64,000 nt of DNA from Rallus limicola (GCA_022605955.1 JAKCOZ010000001.1:35389646-35453645), one strand, 5' to 3'. Shown: positions 1 to 12,350, counted from the first letter of the stretch. Numbers and translations: made by a program. Notes: generated from the sequence alone by a model not told the origin.

Positions 1-983
1 GAGGGAAATTGAAGTATGAGTTTTAGACAGGAAATGAAAATAATCTGAAAAGGGACTACTCTAGGGATTTTGGTTGATCTTAATTTTTTGGGTTTTTTAA
101 TGTGTGCAAACTATATAGACAAAAACAAAAATATGATCTTTTCCTAGAAAGTTTATTCTCCCAGAATGAATTCATGTGAATAAATAAAAGCATAATTTAT
201 TTTTTGAAATAAAATACATTTTAAAAGTATTTTTAAATTTGTCTTCCATGAGGGTTCTTTTTTTGCAGATGCTGGGGAACCATGTATGTAAAGCAACTTG
301 TATAATCCAAAGCATGCTCTGTTTATGCAAAAATGAATACAAAATGTACATTGTATAAATGCAGCCAAACTTCCAGAACACATTTTAAAAAATCTGATAA
401 TGTTAACTTTTGAAATATTTTTTGGACAATCTTTGAACAAGATTGGACTTTGTGTCACCTGTATCTCAGATTTATGTGCTGCAGCTATGGATATGGCACT
501 ACTTTTCAGTGATACAAGAGCTGTCAACACAGGATCTAAAAGATTCTGTGAGAAATGCTTCTGACATCAGGGACTTCAGTGCAGATTGGACAAGGCAAAT
601 TGGCAATTTTGCTTTTCATCTTTAAACAGCAACAAAAACTTAAAGATAGTTCATATGAGAAGCTTGTTGAACAGACCTTTTTACATGTTGTGTTTTAAAA
701 TGTTGCTAGTAGATTATATAGTGGCATTAAAGAAACAAGGGATGTCTCCAGAAAAGGCACAAAAGCTCCAGGTCCGTCTCTGTCCTCATCCTTCATTACA
801 GCTAGCTCCTACTGTACATAAGCACGGTGGCTCTTTTGTGGCAGTCTTCACTGACTGATTGTGTGCATTATCAACAATTGTTGGAAGTAGCAAAATTATT
901 TCCTCAGGGCTTGCTTTGGGTTTTGAGCAAGTCCTGCTCTTCTCATCGAATACAAGTGTACAGCAAAGCAGTTTGATTTTCTG
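1..983. other. AT-rich intergenic DNA, no gene seen
   Basis: No exon-like reading frame, splice-bounded block or repeat family is recognised here. The open frames are short, overlap on both strands and show no family resemblance. The stretch ends at the 3' tail of a CR1 element. Confidence 0.6.
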
Positions 984-1375
984 ATCATAGAATCATAGAA
1001 TCATAGAATCATAGAATGGTCTTGGTTGGAAGGGACCCCAAGGATCATAGAGCTTCAACCCCCCTCACACAGGCAGGGCCACAAACCTCCAGGCCTGGAT
1101 CTACACAAGGTTGCCCAGGGCCCCATCTAACCTGCCCTTGAACACTTCCAGGGATGGAGCATCCACCATCTCTCTGGGCAGCCTGTTCCAGCACCTCACT
1201 ACTCCCTCGGTGAAAAACTTCCCCCTGATATCTAATCTAAACCTTCCCTCCTTTAGCTTTAATCCATTCCCCCTTGTCCTGCCATTTTCTACCCTTTTAA
1301 AAAGTTGATTCCCCCCCTGTTTGCATGCTCCCTTCAGGTACTGGAAGGCTGCAATGAGGTGCCCCCGCAGCCAAT
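984..1375 (-). mobile_element. CR1 LINE 3' fragment
   Basis: This is a 5'-truncated CR1 retrotransposon lying on the minus strand. On the plus strand it opens with four copies of the ATCATAGA-type octamer, which is the complement of the CR1 3' microsatellite tail. The minus strand then reads the C-terminal end of CR1 ORF2, with the recognisable blocks GNGLKLKEGRFRLDI and WNRLPREMVDAPSLEVFK. The frame stays open across this part, so the copy is moderately young, but it lacks the endonuclease and nearly all of the reverse transcriptase and cannot move. Its tail segment resembles the copy at 25.6 kb, which suggests the same subfamily. Confidence 0.93.
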
Positions 1376-2445
1376 CAGTTGAAGTACTGATTGGACAGCA
1401 CCATAGATTTGATTTTGCAACATAATTTTCTGCTTTTTCCAATGGGCTGGAACAGGCTGGACCAGATTTTTAACAGTCTTAGGTTTAAATACTCATATAC
1501 TCAGGCAATACAGTAGTGCATTCATGTGATCATCATGTCTACTTGTGTGCTCAGGACTCAGACCTAACATTTGCAGTCATGGCTGATTTTGTTAAGTATA
1601 TTCACTTGGCTGACTTCAGATAGGGATTTGCAACTCTGAGTGTTGATGCAAGTGAAGTATTCTGTGTTATTCACCAAGACTTTGGTGCTACAGTGGTGGA
1701 GATTGTAAGCATTCATATGTCTCTGTTTCCAGCAGATAATAATCCATTTCAGAAAGACTTTATGTAACTTTTTGACTAAATTCTACAGATAATTTCTTAA
1801 AATGTCTGCATTTTATGTATTTCTTCCATAGTGTTTCATAATAAAATATATGTATTATAGGTGTATTTGCTATGTGTGATAACATATACATAGCATAACC
1901 AGTTTTATATTTTATTCTCCTTAGTTTTTAATGATTTGATAATGTATACCAGTTTTAGAATTTACTCTCTTTAGTTTTTCATAATTTTATGTTCAGCATG
2001 TCCTTCTGATGTTTTTAATTCAATTAAAATACAGTATAAATCTGAATGAATCTAAATGAATGAAAACAATCTGGTAGAATTAGAAGGTCCCTAAGTTGGT
2101 AATATAAGCATAACCTTTGCTAGGCATGAAAGTGTTTGCATGAGAGGAAACCATCAGTAGCCAACTTCAACATAAGTTTCATGCAGAGACTGGGTCTTGC
2201 ACACCATAAAATCTATCTTTCACCCAGAACTTCATTTCTGTGTGGATTTTCTGCTGTTGAACAAGGCACAAGCTCTGGCACCAGCACTTTCTTCATTTAT
2301 AGTATCACTTCTGGGTCTGTGACTTTGTATTGTCTTATAAGGATTAAACTCACTTAGAAAACTTAGCATGCTTCAATAAAAGGTCATCCAGTTACAAGAG
2401 GCAAGTTAACTGCAAACTACACATGGTAGTGGGGGGAACAGGACA
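1376..2445. other. AT-rich intergenic DNA, no gene seen
   Basis: Unique-looking AT-rich sequence between two CR1 fragments of opposite orientation. No coding or RNA feature is supported. Confidence 0.55.
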
Positions 2446-2935
2446 GGAATGTATTCAGTTCTGGGCTTCCCAGCTCAAGAAAGACAGTGAACTACTGGAG
2501 AGAGTCCAGAGGAGGGCTATGAGTTTGATTAGGGGTCTGAAGCATCTCATGTAAAGAAAGGCTGAGAGAGATGTGTTTGTTTAGTTGGGAGAAGGCTGAG
2601 AGGAGATGTGACTGGTGCCTGTAACTATCTGAAAGGTGGATATCAAGAGGACAGGGCCAGCCTCTTTTCAGAGGTGTCCAGTGACAGAGCAAGGGACAAT
2701 GGTCACAAACTAGAGCACAAGAAGTTCCACCTAAACATGAGGAGGAACTTCTTCACTGTGAGGGTGACTGAGCACTGGGACAGGCTGCCCAGAGAGGTTA
2801 TGGAGCCTCCTTCTGTGGAGAAACTCAAAACCTGCCTGGATGTGATGCTGCGCAACCTGCTCTGGGTAATCCTGCTGTATCAGGGGTTGGACTAGCTGAT
2901 CTCCAGAGGTCCCTTCTGTGACTGATTCTGTGTGA
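2446..2935 (+). mobile_element. CR1 LINE 3' fragment
   Basis: This is a plus-strand CR1 remnant covering the end of the ORF2 reverse transcriptase and the 3' UTR. It begins near the segment encoding the 'lle RVQRRA' region and runs through [17 protein letters not shown] and [19 protein letters not shown] to a GATTCTGTGTGA tail. Relative to the 1.0 kb copy it uses an NMRRNFF variant of the NIRKNFF block, so it belongs to a different CR1 subfamily. An early frame break precedes the open part. It is 5'-truncated and dead. Confidence 0.92.
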
Positions 2936-4662
2936 ATGGGACCTTGCTTCTTGCCAGCAGCCAGGTGTTAAGTCCTTTGGATTATATTGTAAAACTTCAT
3001 GTTTTAGTGAGGAAGTGCTGTCTGAAAGGACCATGTTAGATGTGACCTGGGAGTGTCTCTTGGTGTAGACACCAAGCCTATACTGAACTCTGACTTGTAC
3101 AGTTTAACTTATTCCAGTACTGGAAGTATCTGGAGGGATATATGTACAAAGTCAGGCACAAGAGTTTGTGGTGCAGACATACTCTGAGTGACATGGTCCT
3201 GCAAAAAATGGGCTTACTGATGTAGATTTGCAGTGGTGCAGTGACACAGCAAGCATGCTAACTGCTTGAACAGCTTACAGTAAGAAAGTAAGAAACACTG
3301 GGATTGCATAAAACACTAAAGCATCCAGAATTGGTCTGGGATATCACAATTTAAGTAAAAAAGGTGCAGCGGATACTCCTCTGGGTGTCAGAAATGTGGC
3401 GCTGTGCTTCTTGGTGCACACCAGCCAGGTGTATAGTGGCTTTTACCAGTATATACACTAAAAAGAACGTGCTAGATGGTGCTCTTTGAGCCTCCTGTCT
3501 GCTTCAGAGGCACCTTTACAGCTTCAGTCTGCACACAAGAAAACTGCTGCAAAATATCCTTACCTTCCGGATGGAGCAAACTGAGCCTTCTGTAATGCTT
3601 TGGTTTACAGGATACAAACTGTATCAGAGGTCTTCTGCAGAGTGCTGTAAAGCAGAAAAAGAGAAACGTTGATTTAGACAATAGCCTCAGGCTCAATCCT
3701 TCTCATGTCTGTGCTTTAATCATAAGAGAGACTATCATAAGTAATCCTATGGCAAAAGGAAGCCTGCAGCCTTTGGAAAAAAATGAAGACTGAAAAGGTA
3801 TAGAAATTACAGTTTGCTTTGCTTCTCATTCTGTACTTGAAAAAAAGGAAATGTGAAGTAAAATTAGGCTTTAGTTTAAGCACTTTTGTGTCCTCGGATG
3901 CTTTTGGTTCTTGAGTTTTGATTTGGTCTAATCTTCTCATACTGTGTTCAAGTAAAAGCTTTGTTTCTGCATCACCTTTCAGTTACAATTCCACATCCTT
4001 CCTGCAGTAACCAGCAGTGCTTGGTTAGAAAACCACAAGCCTTGCCAAAGCAGAATGCTCCTCGGCACATACAGTTCTCCCTGGGGAGAAGATAAGGGAA
4101 CAATATGTGACAGATGCTAGGCACATTGCTACGTGTGCTACTGGAAGACATTCAGATACTACTGTGATAAATGTGGTGTAAAAGCCTGCATAGAATAAAA
4201 TGACAGTAGAAGAGACATATATAGAAACTGGATTGAATCAGTGGTCCGTTGACCATCACTATCTGCTTTCTGAACTCCATTTCATTCACTGTAATCTGCC
4301 TGTTTAGTAAGTGTTTTCCCATCACCTTAGCCATCCTCTGAAAACAGTTGTCCTACGGAGGAGGAATACCAGTGGATATATTACAGTGAATGTGGTCCTT
4401 AGGAGGGACCAAGGGAACTGTTGTTGTAGTTTGAAATCAGTGGGAAGCTTACAGTGATTTCACAGGCTGTACTGATGTGATGAGGCATTGAAACACAAGC
4501 TGATTATTCTCTGAAAACTTGAGATAATATTGATGATGAAAGAATGCCAGTCCAAAATAGAACTGTCATTTTGATGCTACCCTCCACTGTGGCACACAAT
4601 ATTTTCTAAACTTGATATTGGTTTACATTTTTTTAAAAAGTAGGATGAAAAGAAATTGAGAC
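2936..4662. other. Intergenic DNA, nothing recognised
   Basis: Mixed-composition sequence without recognisable exons, RNA genes or repeat families. The open frames on the minus strand around 3.5-3.9 kb are short, have no recognisable motif and are not bounded by splice-like signals. Confidence 0.5.
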
Positions 4663-4974
4663 TGTGTCCTGGTTCTGGCCAAGCCAGAGGTAACCTCCCC
4701 AGACGTCCAGCACAGGTGAGCTGTTTCCACACCACCTGACATCACTTCCCCATAAAAGGGGCTGGTCAGGAGTCTGACTGTATGGGGGGTGTTGGGTTAG
4801 TTTGTGTTGGTAAAGTACTCTGTGTTATCACTGGGTATGAGTGTAATTTGCCACAGGTTTTTATTGTTCCCCTTTCATGGTGATTTTGTCACTAGAGATG
4901 CTCTGTTTTTACTCTAGGAGTGAGCAAGTGGTGGAGACTAGTGCTTGGTACTTCTGTGGATCCCGTTGTCTGGC
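4663..4974 (+). mobile_element. Decayed endogenous retrovirus LTR-like segment
   Basis: The stretch opens with TGTGTCCTGGTTCTGG, the typical start of an avian ERV long terminal repeat. About 90 bases later it carries a TATA-like core, CCATAAAAGGGGCTGG, at 4750-4765. The same promoter core (CCATAAAGAGGGGCTGG) is visible in the LTR at 53.8-54.4 kb, which supports the identification. The right edge is uncertain because the sequence passes almost directly into a protease remnant with no gag in between. An internal deletion has therefore joined the LTR side to pol-side sequence, or the copy is a rearranged chimera. Confidence 0.6.
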
Positions 4975-4999
4975 ATGTCAGATGCACAGAAGTACCAAG
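4944..4999. repeat. Perfect 15-bp inverted repeat (hairpin)
   Basis: The arms at 4944-4958 and 4985-4999 are exact reverse complements (CTTGGTACTTCTGTG and CACAGAAGTACCAAG), separated by 26 bases. The right arm lies within the codons just before the protease DTG motif. Confidence 0.9.
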
Positions 5000-5265
5000 T
5001 ATTAATAGACACAGGTGCCCAGTGCAGTCTAATATAAATGAGCTATAAATGAGTCTATATTTCCAGACTGACAGGGGATCCCAGCAGTTGACTCTACTAG
5101 AACCTGAAGTGAGTCTAGGAATGACTGGAAAAAACACCTCATTGTGACTGGCCCAGAGACTCCATGTATCCTGGGCACAGACTGCCTCTGGAGAGGGTAC
5201 TTCAAAGGCCCAAAAGGGATATTGGTGAGCTTTTGGAGAGGTATCCAGTACACCTGCAACCAACT
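4975..5265 (+). pseudogene. Endogenous retrovirus protease remnant
   Basis: A plus-strand frame starting near 4975 contains QVLIDTGAQCSL, the aspartic protease active-site motif (D-T-G-A at 5008-5019) of retroviruses. A stop follows at once at 5035. A second frame downstream (about 5140-5250) reads VTGPETPCILGTDCL and RGYFKGPKGI. This matches the C-terminal strand and flap side of avian ERV proteases, where a conserved L-G-x-D motif precedes the junction with reverse transcriptase. The remnant has in-frame stops and at least one frame shift, and no gag or reverse transcriptase is attached. It is a dead fossil of an animal retrovirus with no expected product. Confidence 0.72.
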
Positions 5266-7619
5266 GCCCCATGGGTGGAAACACAGCTTCACCATCTGCT
5301 GTGGACTGATCCAAACTATATAGCTGAATTCTAGAGAATTGTGAGTATCTTTTGTTTCTGGTAGCATGACTAAATATAGTGTTTTGGTTTTAAGAGGAAA
5401 AGGAATTACAGGTGGATGGAACATCATCATTAAGGTAAAAATTAAAACTATGAAGAAATATGAAGATCTATGGTTACTGTGCAGTTTGTGTGCTAATAAT
5501 AACAATATTATAATACAATGTCAGTGGAACAGTTCTAGAAAATTCACATAGCAAATTACTTGATCATTAAGTATCAAACCTGGGTTTTCATCACCTCCTG
5601 AGACATCTGAGAATTCCTAAATAAAATACATTTTGAAAGAAATAAGGATCAATCTTTATTGTGTCCTTTCCTAGTTTTTGTGTTTTAAAAAGGTCCCCAT
5701 AGGTCTTCTCAGGGCTACAGTGGATGCACATTACTTGTCATAGGACCATATTATAACATAATAAACATTTCTGCAGGTGACAAAGTTGCATCTATATGAA
5801 ACACACTAAATGAAAATTTGGAAAGTCCCTCAGGAAAAGGTCAAGCTAGTTTACTGAAGATTATACTTTTTATATATTTTACTACATGAATAATTGATTT
5901 CTGGAATAATTCTTACAAACAGACCTTAGAAGACAGATCATGGCATTCCAAGAGCAAGATAAACCTTTGCCATCTGAATTTGTTGTTCTAAGAGGGTTAT
6001 TATCTGCAGTGGGCAGATAAAATATCTGTTTCTATGTTGCCAACATGGCCAATGATGACAAAGTATTTGAAATGTAATTAATCACTCTTTAAAGCTAAAC
6101 GAATGAAGTCACCTTGCTGGCTGGGAATTGAAGATATGATTACAAAGAGTCTTGCCAAGCAAACTGGATGATTAGATTTGAAGCTGTGAAGGAGCAACAC
6201 TGAAGACTATTCTTAATTTTAAACACAAAAGTAATTTTATAGAGTTCAGTGTGACTTAAAATAAATTATATGCTCCTTGGAACAAATGTTTTAACTCCAG
6301 TCTTTTTGCAATTGGACTTTAATGCATACATCTGGAGTGTTTCAAGTTCATTTCCTAGATAGCTTGCAATTTTCATATGCTGCTGATTACAGCATAGGAT
6401 TGTGTTGGAAGTACTCTGGTAATTAATGTGCAATTAGTAAATAGACACTTTACTTCTAACACGCTATGAAAGCACAGAAAATTGGTAGAGAATTCTCCTT
6501 TATTTCATGGAACAGATTTAGTGTACTCAGCATGAAATCTGTCTTCCCAAAAATGCCTTTCTAATATGATTTTTCCTTGGTCTGGAGGCAAAAGATGTTG
6601 AAATACAAAGTCCACCTAGCACCCATAGGAAGTTACTTGGTGGGACTGCTGAGACTCCAAGTGCCAGTTCAGTGTGAGGACCCCTTGATTAAGGCTGTGA
6701 GATTTGTTCAGGAAGCTTGATAGTTTTCACAGGTCTTGTGAGCAGTTCTTGATCACCATTTGTGTCATGTATATTAAAACTGGCCAGGTGGACACCTATT
6801 TCTTGTTACTAATCCTTCAGTGAATCAGCAGCAGTGATTTTTGGAATCTGATATCTGTTGCTTCTCCAACACTCAAGCTTATTCAGTGAATCATTGCTAT
6901 GCTACTATAGATTTAATTCCATACTGCTGATAATCTAGCTAACATTTCAGTTCTTTTCCCATTAACAGGCCTTTCAACTGTGTTAGAAAGTCCACTAGTT
7001 TGTTGGTGTGGAGGACTTCTCTTGTCTTAAAATGACTTCTATGTTAAGTGAGAAGTCATTTGATTGGATAGAGAAGTAAGGAGCTTATCTGAAAGATAAA
7101 GTCAAAACAAGATTTGATCTTCTACGGTTTTGGTTTTTGGCAATACAACTCTCTGGTTATTCCAGTTTTTCTTCCAAGTGGCCACAGAACTGTCAAGATA
7201 GGGTCACCCACAGGATTTCCACACAGCACCCCCCAGGGTCTGTATGTAGATAACTCTTCCACATGGAGAACTTTATAGCACCACTTTTCTCCAATGCAGG
7301 TCCTGCAGTGGACAATCAAGGGCTAAGGATATACCTGTGAGGAGACAGAGACACGGCTTAGATGCTGTGCTCTAGTCTCAAATGTTTTGGAAGGACATAA
7401 TTCACCCTTTGCTTATAGATATCTTCCTCTATGATGGGAATTTCCCCTATAAAACTGTTACAAGGCAGGGCAAGAAAAACTGGTGTGTTGCTGGGTACAG
7501 GAGAAGGGATTATGCCAACTGACTAGACCTCTAACAAAACCCAAAGAATATGCAGACTCATGTGCCATATTGCTTTTTTAGGGGGTAAACATTACCTCTT
7601 ATAAAAGAATGATCTGCAT
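5266..7619. other. AT-rich intergenic DNA, nothing recognised
   Basis: Long AT-rich, apparently single-copy sequence. No repeat family, exon or RNA gene is recognised. The stretch at 6.0-6.5 kb has the low-GC, low-CpG texture of either neutral DNA or a conserved non-coding element, and only an alignment could tell which. Confidence 0.5.
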
Positions 7620-7624
7620 TCAGG

Positions 7625-8034
7625 AGTAATCCTGTGCAAGTTGAGAGAGGGGAAGAATAACCTATGGAATGAGGCGGGTACCCTGGTGATTGAAGACACA
7701 GAGAAGGTGGAGTTACTGAATGCCTTCTTTGCTTCAGTCTTTACTGCTAAGGCTGGCCCTCAGGAAATCCAGACCCTGGAAGCAGGAAGGCCTGCAAAAG
7801 GAAGACCTTCCCTTGGTTGAGGAGGATTAGGTTAGAGAATATCTAGGCAAACTCAGCATCCACAAACCCATGGAGCCTGATGGGATGCACCTCTGAGTGC
7901 TAGTAGAGCTGGATCAGGGAAACTACAGGCCAGTCAAGCCTCACCTCCATCCCAGGAAAGGTGATGGAAGAGCTTGTTCTGGGGGCTATTAATGAGCATG
8001 TGAAGGAGAAGGTTATTGGGAGTGGGCTCATCAT
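7625..8034 (+). mobile_element. CR1 LINE ORF2 fragment with internal deletion
   Basis: This is a plus-strand piece of CR1 ORF2. The first part encodes the linker between endonuclease and reverse transcriptase, recognisable as LVIEDTEKVELLNAFFASVFT. It continues through a decayed PDGMH-type block. At about 7910 it jumps to the later NYRP-V-L/IPGKVMEELVL block of the reverse transcriptase (visible at 7918-8000). Roughly the segment containing 'ELAD..AKPLS' and the WK-G block is missing, so the copy has an internal deletion as well as both ends lost. Stops and frame shifts interrupt it. There is no 3' tail. Confidence 0.82.
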
Positions 8035-11000
8035 AAACTAATTTTAAACAACCCGAATTATCTTTGTCATTATGAAACTGATTGGTTTTAATTGAAAAGC
8101 TTTCATTTGAACTTGCCACCTGCGAGCTGATGTGATGAACTTTTCAAACACTGCGGTCAGATTAAGATGTGTGTTGGCTTGATATTTTCTTTTGCTTCTT
8201 AAGGAATTTGGCCCATCACAGATGTGCACTGTGATTAGAAATACACACACAAAAAAAGAAGGATGAGAAAACCCAAATTGCTGGTTTGCTGATAGACTGG
8301 TCCGCTTTTCAGCATGGCCCTGCAATTCAGTAATCCCAGTTAGACCCTTAAATAAACAAATGTAGTGAATAGTGAAATAGGCTGTGAGCGTCTCTGGTTC
8401 TTGTAACAGGTGAGAACTGGTCTTTCAGGTCTTAAGGTACAGACTCCTGATTCAGAGATGGGTTTTGTATGGCTGGCCAGCTGAATAAATATGCATTATT
8501 TCTTTGAGAAAAAGCATGCTGTTTGACTAAAAGATGCTTACTTTGTAGCTTTAAATGAAAGTTCAGTAAGGGAATGGTTATTAATAATCCTGTAACTTCT
8601 CTGTTGTGTTAAAAGGCCATAACCGAGGCTGCAGAATGGAGCAATGAATAGTCCTGATCTCCCATAGGAATAGTGTTACAAAAAATCCAGGCCAGGTTGT
8701 TACACTAAGAAGGGTTTAAGAATCAGTCTTTTGCTTATGCCAGAGAGTAATAAAAAGTAATTTTATGAAACTAGGCAAAAATACTGTCCTTTTGTGGAGT
8801 TTTTTGTGCCTCGGAAGCCGTTCAGTTTAAGCTGTTTTCATGCTTCCCAAGACTGAGAATTTCTGTTGCAAAAACTGGATGTTTACAATAAAAACTGTAT
8901 TTACCACTATGCTGGCCTTAAATGTAGTCATATCTCACCAAAATTGAAATTGCAGCACTTGTTTATTGAGAACAGAATTAGGAAAACCTAGATTTTTTTA
9001 AATGTTTTAATTTTTTTTTTAATATAAGGCCACACTAAGGTTGAATTAGTATGTCTTATGTGTATGTGACAGTGCTTTTACATAGGTATATGTAATAGAG
9101 TCGGTTGGTGAGGATGGATGCTGGTTTGTCTTGAAAGGAAGCTCTGTACCTCAGCTGTTACCCTTTGTTCTTGAGAGTTGTTTTCAGGTCTGTATTTCAA
9201 TCATCAGACTAACGTGTTGCAACAGTTCCTTATATGTAAAACATGATCTGCTAAGGTACGGTGTATGTGTTTAGCTTATCAGTGTGGCAGATTTGGTGCA
9301 CAGCCATGCCTCAGTTGTTTTCTCTTAGCTCTATCCTAATTTTTTTTGTACGGTGGATGGAATTGATACTTATTTTTATCTGATACACGATACGTAGTTG
9401 CTATGGCTACCTTTTTATCTAGAAACTATGAAAAGATTTGGAACAATTAAAATAAAGCTAAATTAGGAAGGAGTATTCTGTGGTTTAATGTTGGTTCAAA
9501 TAAGTACACTTTCTCTCCCTATATTTGAGAAGGCCTTATAAAGAATGCTCTTCTGAAAAAAAACCCAGCAACATAAGTATTGCTTTTGGGGTAAATAAAA
9601 CCATCATTAAAATACAGATCACACGGTATGTTGCAAAACAGTTCACAGTAAATATCAAACCCTGGAATTCTCCTCTTTCACAATTTAGCTATACCAGTAT
9701 GTGAAACATCTCTGCTACTTAGGTATTGATCTCTTGGATTACCAATTAGATTATTTCAGTAGTTACAGAGCAAAGACGTTTAGCTCCCTTCATAGAACGT
9801 GTGGTGCAGCTAGGAAATAAAAGGTCCAGACTACAGCTCATTACTCTTGGATGGTGTCATTATTCTCAGCATCGTACTTCAGACAGTGCTGTCCTTATTC
9901 TTCAGTTTGAACTTGCAGATAACACATGGTGTCTTGAGTGAGTGCAGGGTCTTCACATGCTTACAGAAGAATACCCTGGTCCCTTTGAATTCAAGGCTTT
10001 GAGGCAGATTCAGATTGCCTGAATTCCTTTCCCATGTTCCTTGTACCTTACTGTTAGAAGGTCAAGTTTCAGATGGATTGACTGACTGTTCTCTGGCACT
10101 GACTTGCTTGTGGAGGCAAATGAAATGAAGCATTTTCATTCCTCTACTTTGGTTTACAAAGTTTCAGTGCCTCCGGGTGGCTGCTAGAGTAAGCCTAGAG
10201 GCATTCTCACTGGGGGAGTGGTTACGTAGGTCCTCTGTAAGATCTCTTATGATTTAATAAAGGGCAGCAAAGCAACTGAATTCTGTCTAAATGGCTATTT
10301 CAGTCCAAATCCATTAGTCAGCTCACAGCTCAGACCACTTCTTGCTTATCATGCTTTGACATCAGTGCACACCTCATCAGTCTCAGTGCTTTCAAGACCA
10401 AACTTAATTCTGTGCCCTTGAGGCAAAATTGCTCGTATTGAGAGGGAGCATCTCTAAGGTGTTTTCCCTGTATTTTTTAAAGAGAATGTTCAAACACTTT
10501 TCCATTTAATAGCCATGGGAATCAAGGACCCAACCCTGACCCTGAAACTCTCACATTTTTTTCAGTTATAACAAAAAATTAATTTTACTCATTGGCCTCA
10601 ATTGTTTCATTTTCACATGTGCTGGATTAAGAGAGACACCAACAGTACCATGCAGTACCACACTGACTATCCCATCAAAAGCATTTTCATTAACATTCAA
10701 CCTCAGGGCCAACACATGTTGTCAGACAAAATGTATTCTTTGTGATCACTTCAGTGCTAGTGTGGTAGCTATTTCAGGTGCATTTTTAGTTGCAGCTGGA
10801 GAAGCACCCAGCGACAGCCCATCCAGAATCTAGTGATTTACGTACTGAATTAGGTGTGGAAAAATATCTACAGGAGTTGTCAAGTCTGTTTTCACCCTTA
10901 ATTTGAATCAGTTGATGATGTTCCATGTATCTTGAGGTTTTTGACATACTGTGGAATTTATGTTGAAAAAGGCTAACTGTAGTAATGTTGCTGTCAGTGA

Positions 11001-11300
11001 TGATAAGATTTGGAAGGTTGGCTAGGAATAATTTTTACCTCCTTGCTACGTGGGAGTAAGAAACTGTGATTGTGCCATTAAACTTAAGCACTAATTAGAT
11101 AGTTGCTAAATGTCACAAGTGGTGAAACAGTTAAAAATATTGGCATTGAAATTATCATCTCTGATGATAATTATGTCACTTAAGGCATTTGCAGATTTAC
11201 AGTGATAACTACTGTGTGGATCCACAGTCTGTTCATACATGGCTTATGAAAGCTACCAATATTTTTATTTTAAAAAAAAAATTAATGAAGGAAGCACAGC
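8035..11300. other. AT-rich intergenic DNA, nothing recognised
   Basis: More than 3 kb without recognisable coding sequence or repeats apart from short A/T runs (about 9,008-9,022 and 11,272-11,282). Open frames are few and short, as expected for AT-rich neutral sequence. Confidence 0.5.
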
Positions 11301-11590
11301 AATAGAATCCTAGAACCCTAGAATGGTTTGGGTTGGAAGGGATGTCAAAGATCATCTAGTTCCAACCCCCATGCTATGGGCAAGGACACCTTCGTGAGAC
11401 CAGGTTACCCAAAGCCCCATCCAACCTGATCTTAAACAGTGCCAGGGCCAATGGGGCATCCACAACCACTCTGGGCAACCTGTTCCAGTGCTTCACCACT
11501 CTCATAGTAGAGAATTTATCCCTAATGTCTAATCTAAACCTACCCTCTTTTCAGCTTAAATCCATTGCTCCTTGTCCTGTCATTATTATT
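11301..11590 (-). mobile_element. CR1 LINE 3' end, minus strand
   Basis: The plus strand shows the complement of a CR1 3' end: an ATAGAATCC/TAGAATGG tail, then GGTTGGAAGGGATGTCAAAG, the usual sequence just inside CR1 tails. The complement of the WNRLPRE and LDIR blocks follows, ending near CCTTGTCCTGTCATTATTA. Only about 290 bases remain. Its truncated 5' end abuts a second CR1 in the opposite orientation. Confidence 0.9.
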
Positions 11591-11594
11591 AGGA

Positions 11595-12350
11595 GTGGCT
11601 GTTGACTCTGTGAGGGTGGAGAAGCCATTTAGAGAGACCTGGACAGATTAGAGAGCTGGGAAATCACCAACTATATGAAGTTTAACAAGGACAAGTGCTG
11701 GATTTGGCACCTGGGAAGGGGCAACCCTAGCTACACATACAGATTGGGGGAGCAGATGCTGGAGGCCAGCCATACTGAGAGGGATTTGGGGGTCTTGGTC
11801 AACAGCAAGTTGAACATGAGCCGGAAGTGTGCTCAGGCAGCCAGGAGGGCCAGCCATATCCTAGGATGTATCAAGCATGGCATTGCCAGATGATCCAGGG
11901 AGGTGATTGACCTGCTCTACAGTGTGCTGCTGTGGCCTCACACTGAGAACTGTGTGCAGTTTTGGGCATCACAGTACCAGAAAGACAAAATACTGGAGAG
12001 TGTCCAGAGGAGGACAATGAGGATACTGCATGGTCTGGAGGGGAAGCTTACTAGGAGAGAGTGAAGTTCCTTGGTTTGGAGGAGAGGAGGCTCAGGGGAG
12101 ACCTCACTGTGGTCTATGGCTTCCTGAATAGGGGGCATGAAGAGGCAGGCACCAATCTCCTCTCTTTGATGACTAGTGATAGAACCCGAGGGAATGGTAC
12201 AAAGCTCTGACAGGATGGATATTAAGAAGAGGTTCTTTACTGAGAGGGTGGCTGGGCACTGGAACAGGCTCCCCATGGAAGTGGTCACAGCACAGAGCTT
12301 GACTGAGGTCAAGAAGTATCTGGTCAATGCGCTCAGTCACATGCTCTGAC
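11595..12350 (+). mobile_element. CR1 LINE ORF2 C-terminal fragment
   Basis: This plus-strand CR1 begins just after the reverse transcriptase FADD region and runs to near the end of ORF2. Readable blocks are MKFNKDKCWIWHLGRGN, ERDLGVLVNSKLNMSRKCAQ, the region ending 'QFWASQYQKDKILESVQRR' in shifted frames, and HWNRLPMEVV. Several frame shifts and a stop after the SHILGCIKHGIAR block show that it is a pseudogene. The usual octamer tail is not evident at the 3' end, which fades out at about 12.35 kb. It sits head-to-head with the preceding minus-strand CR1. Confidence 0.88.
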
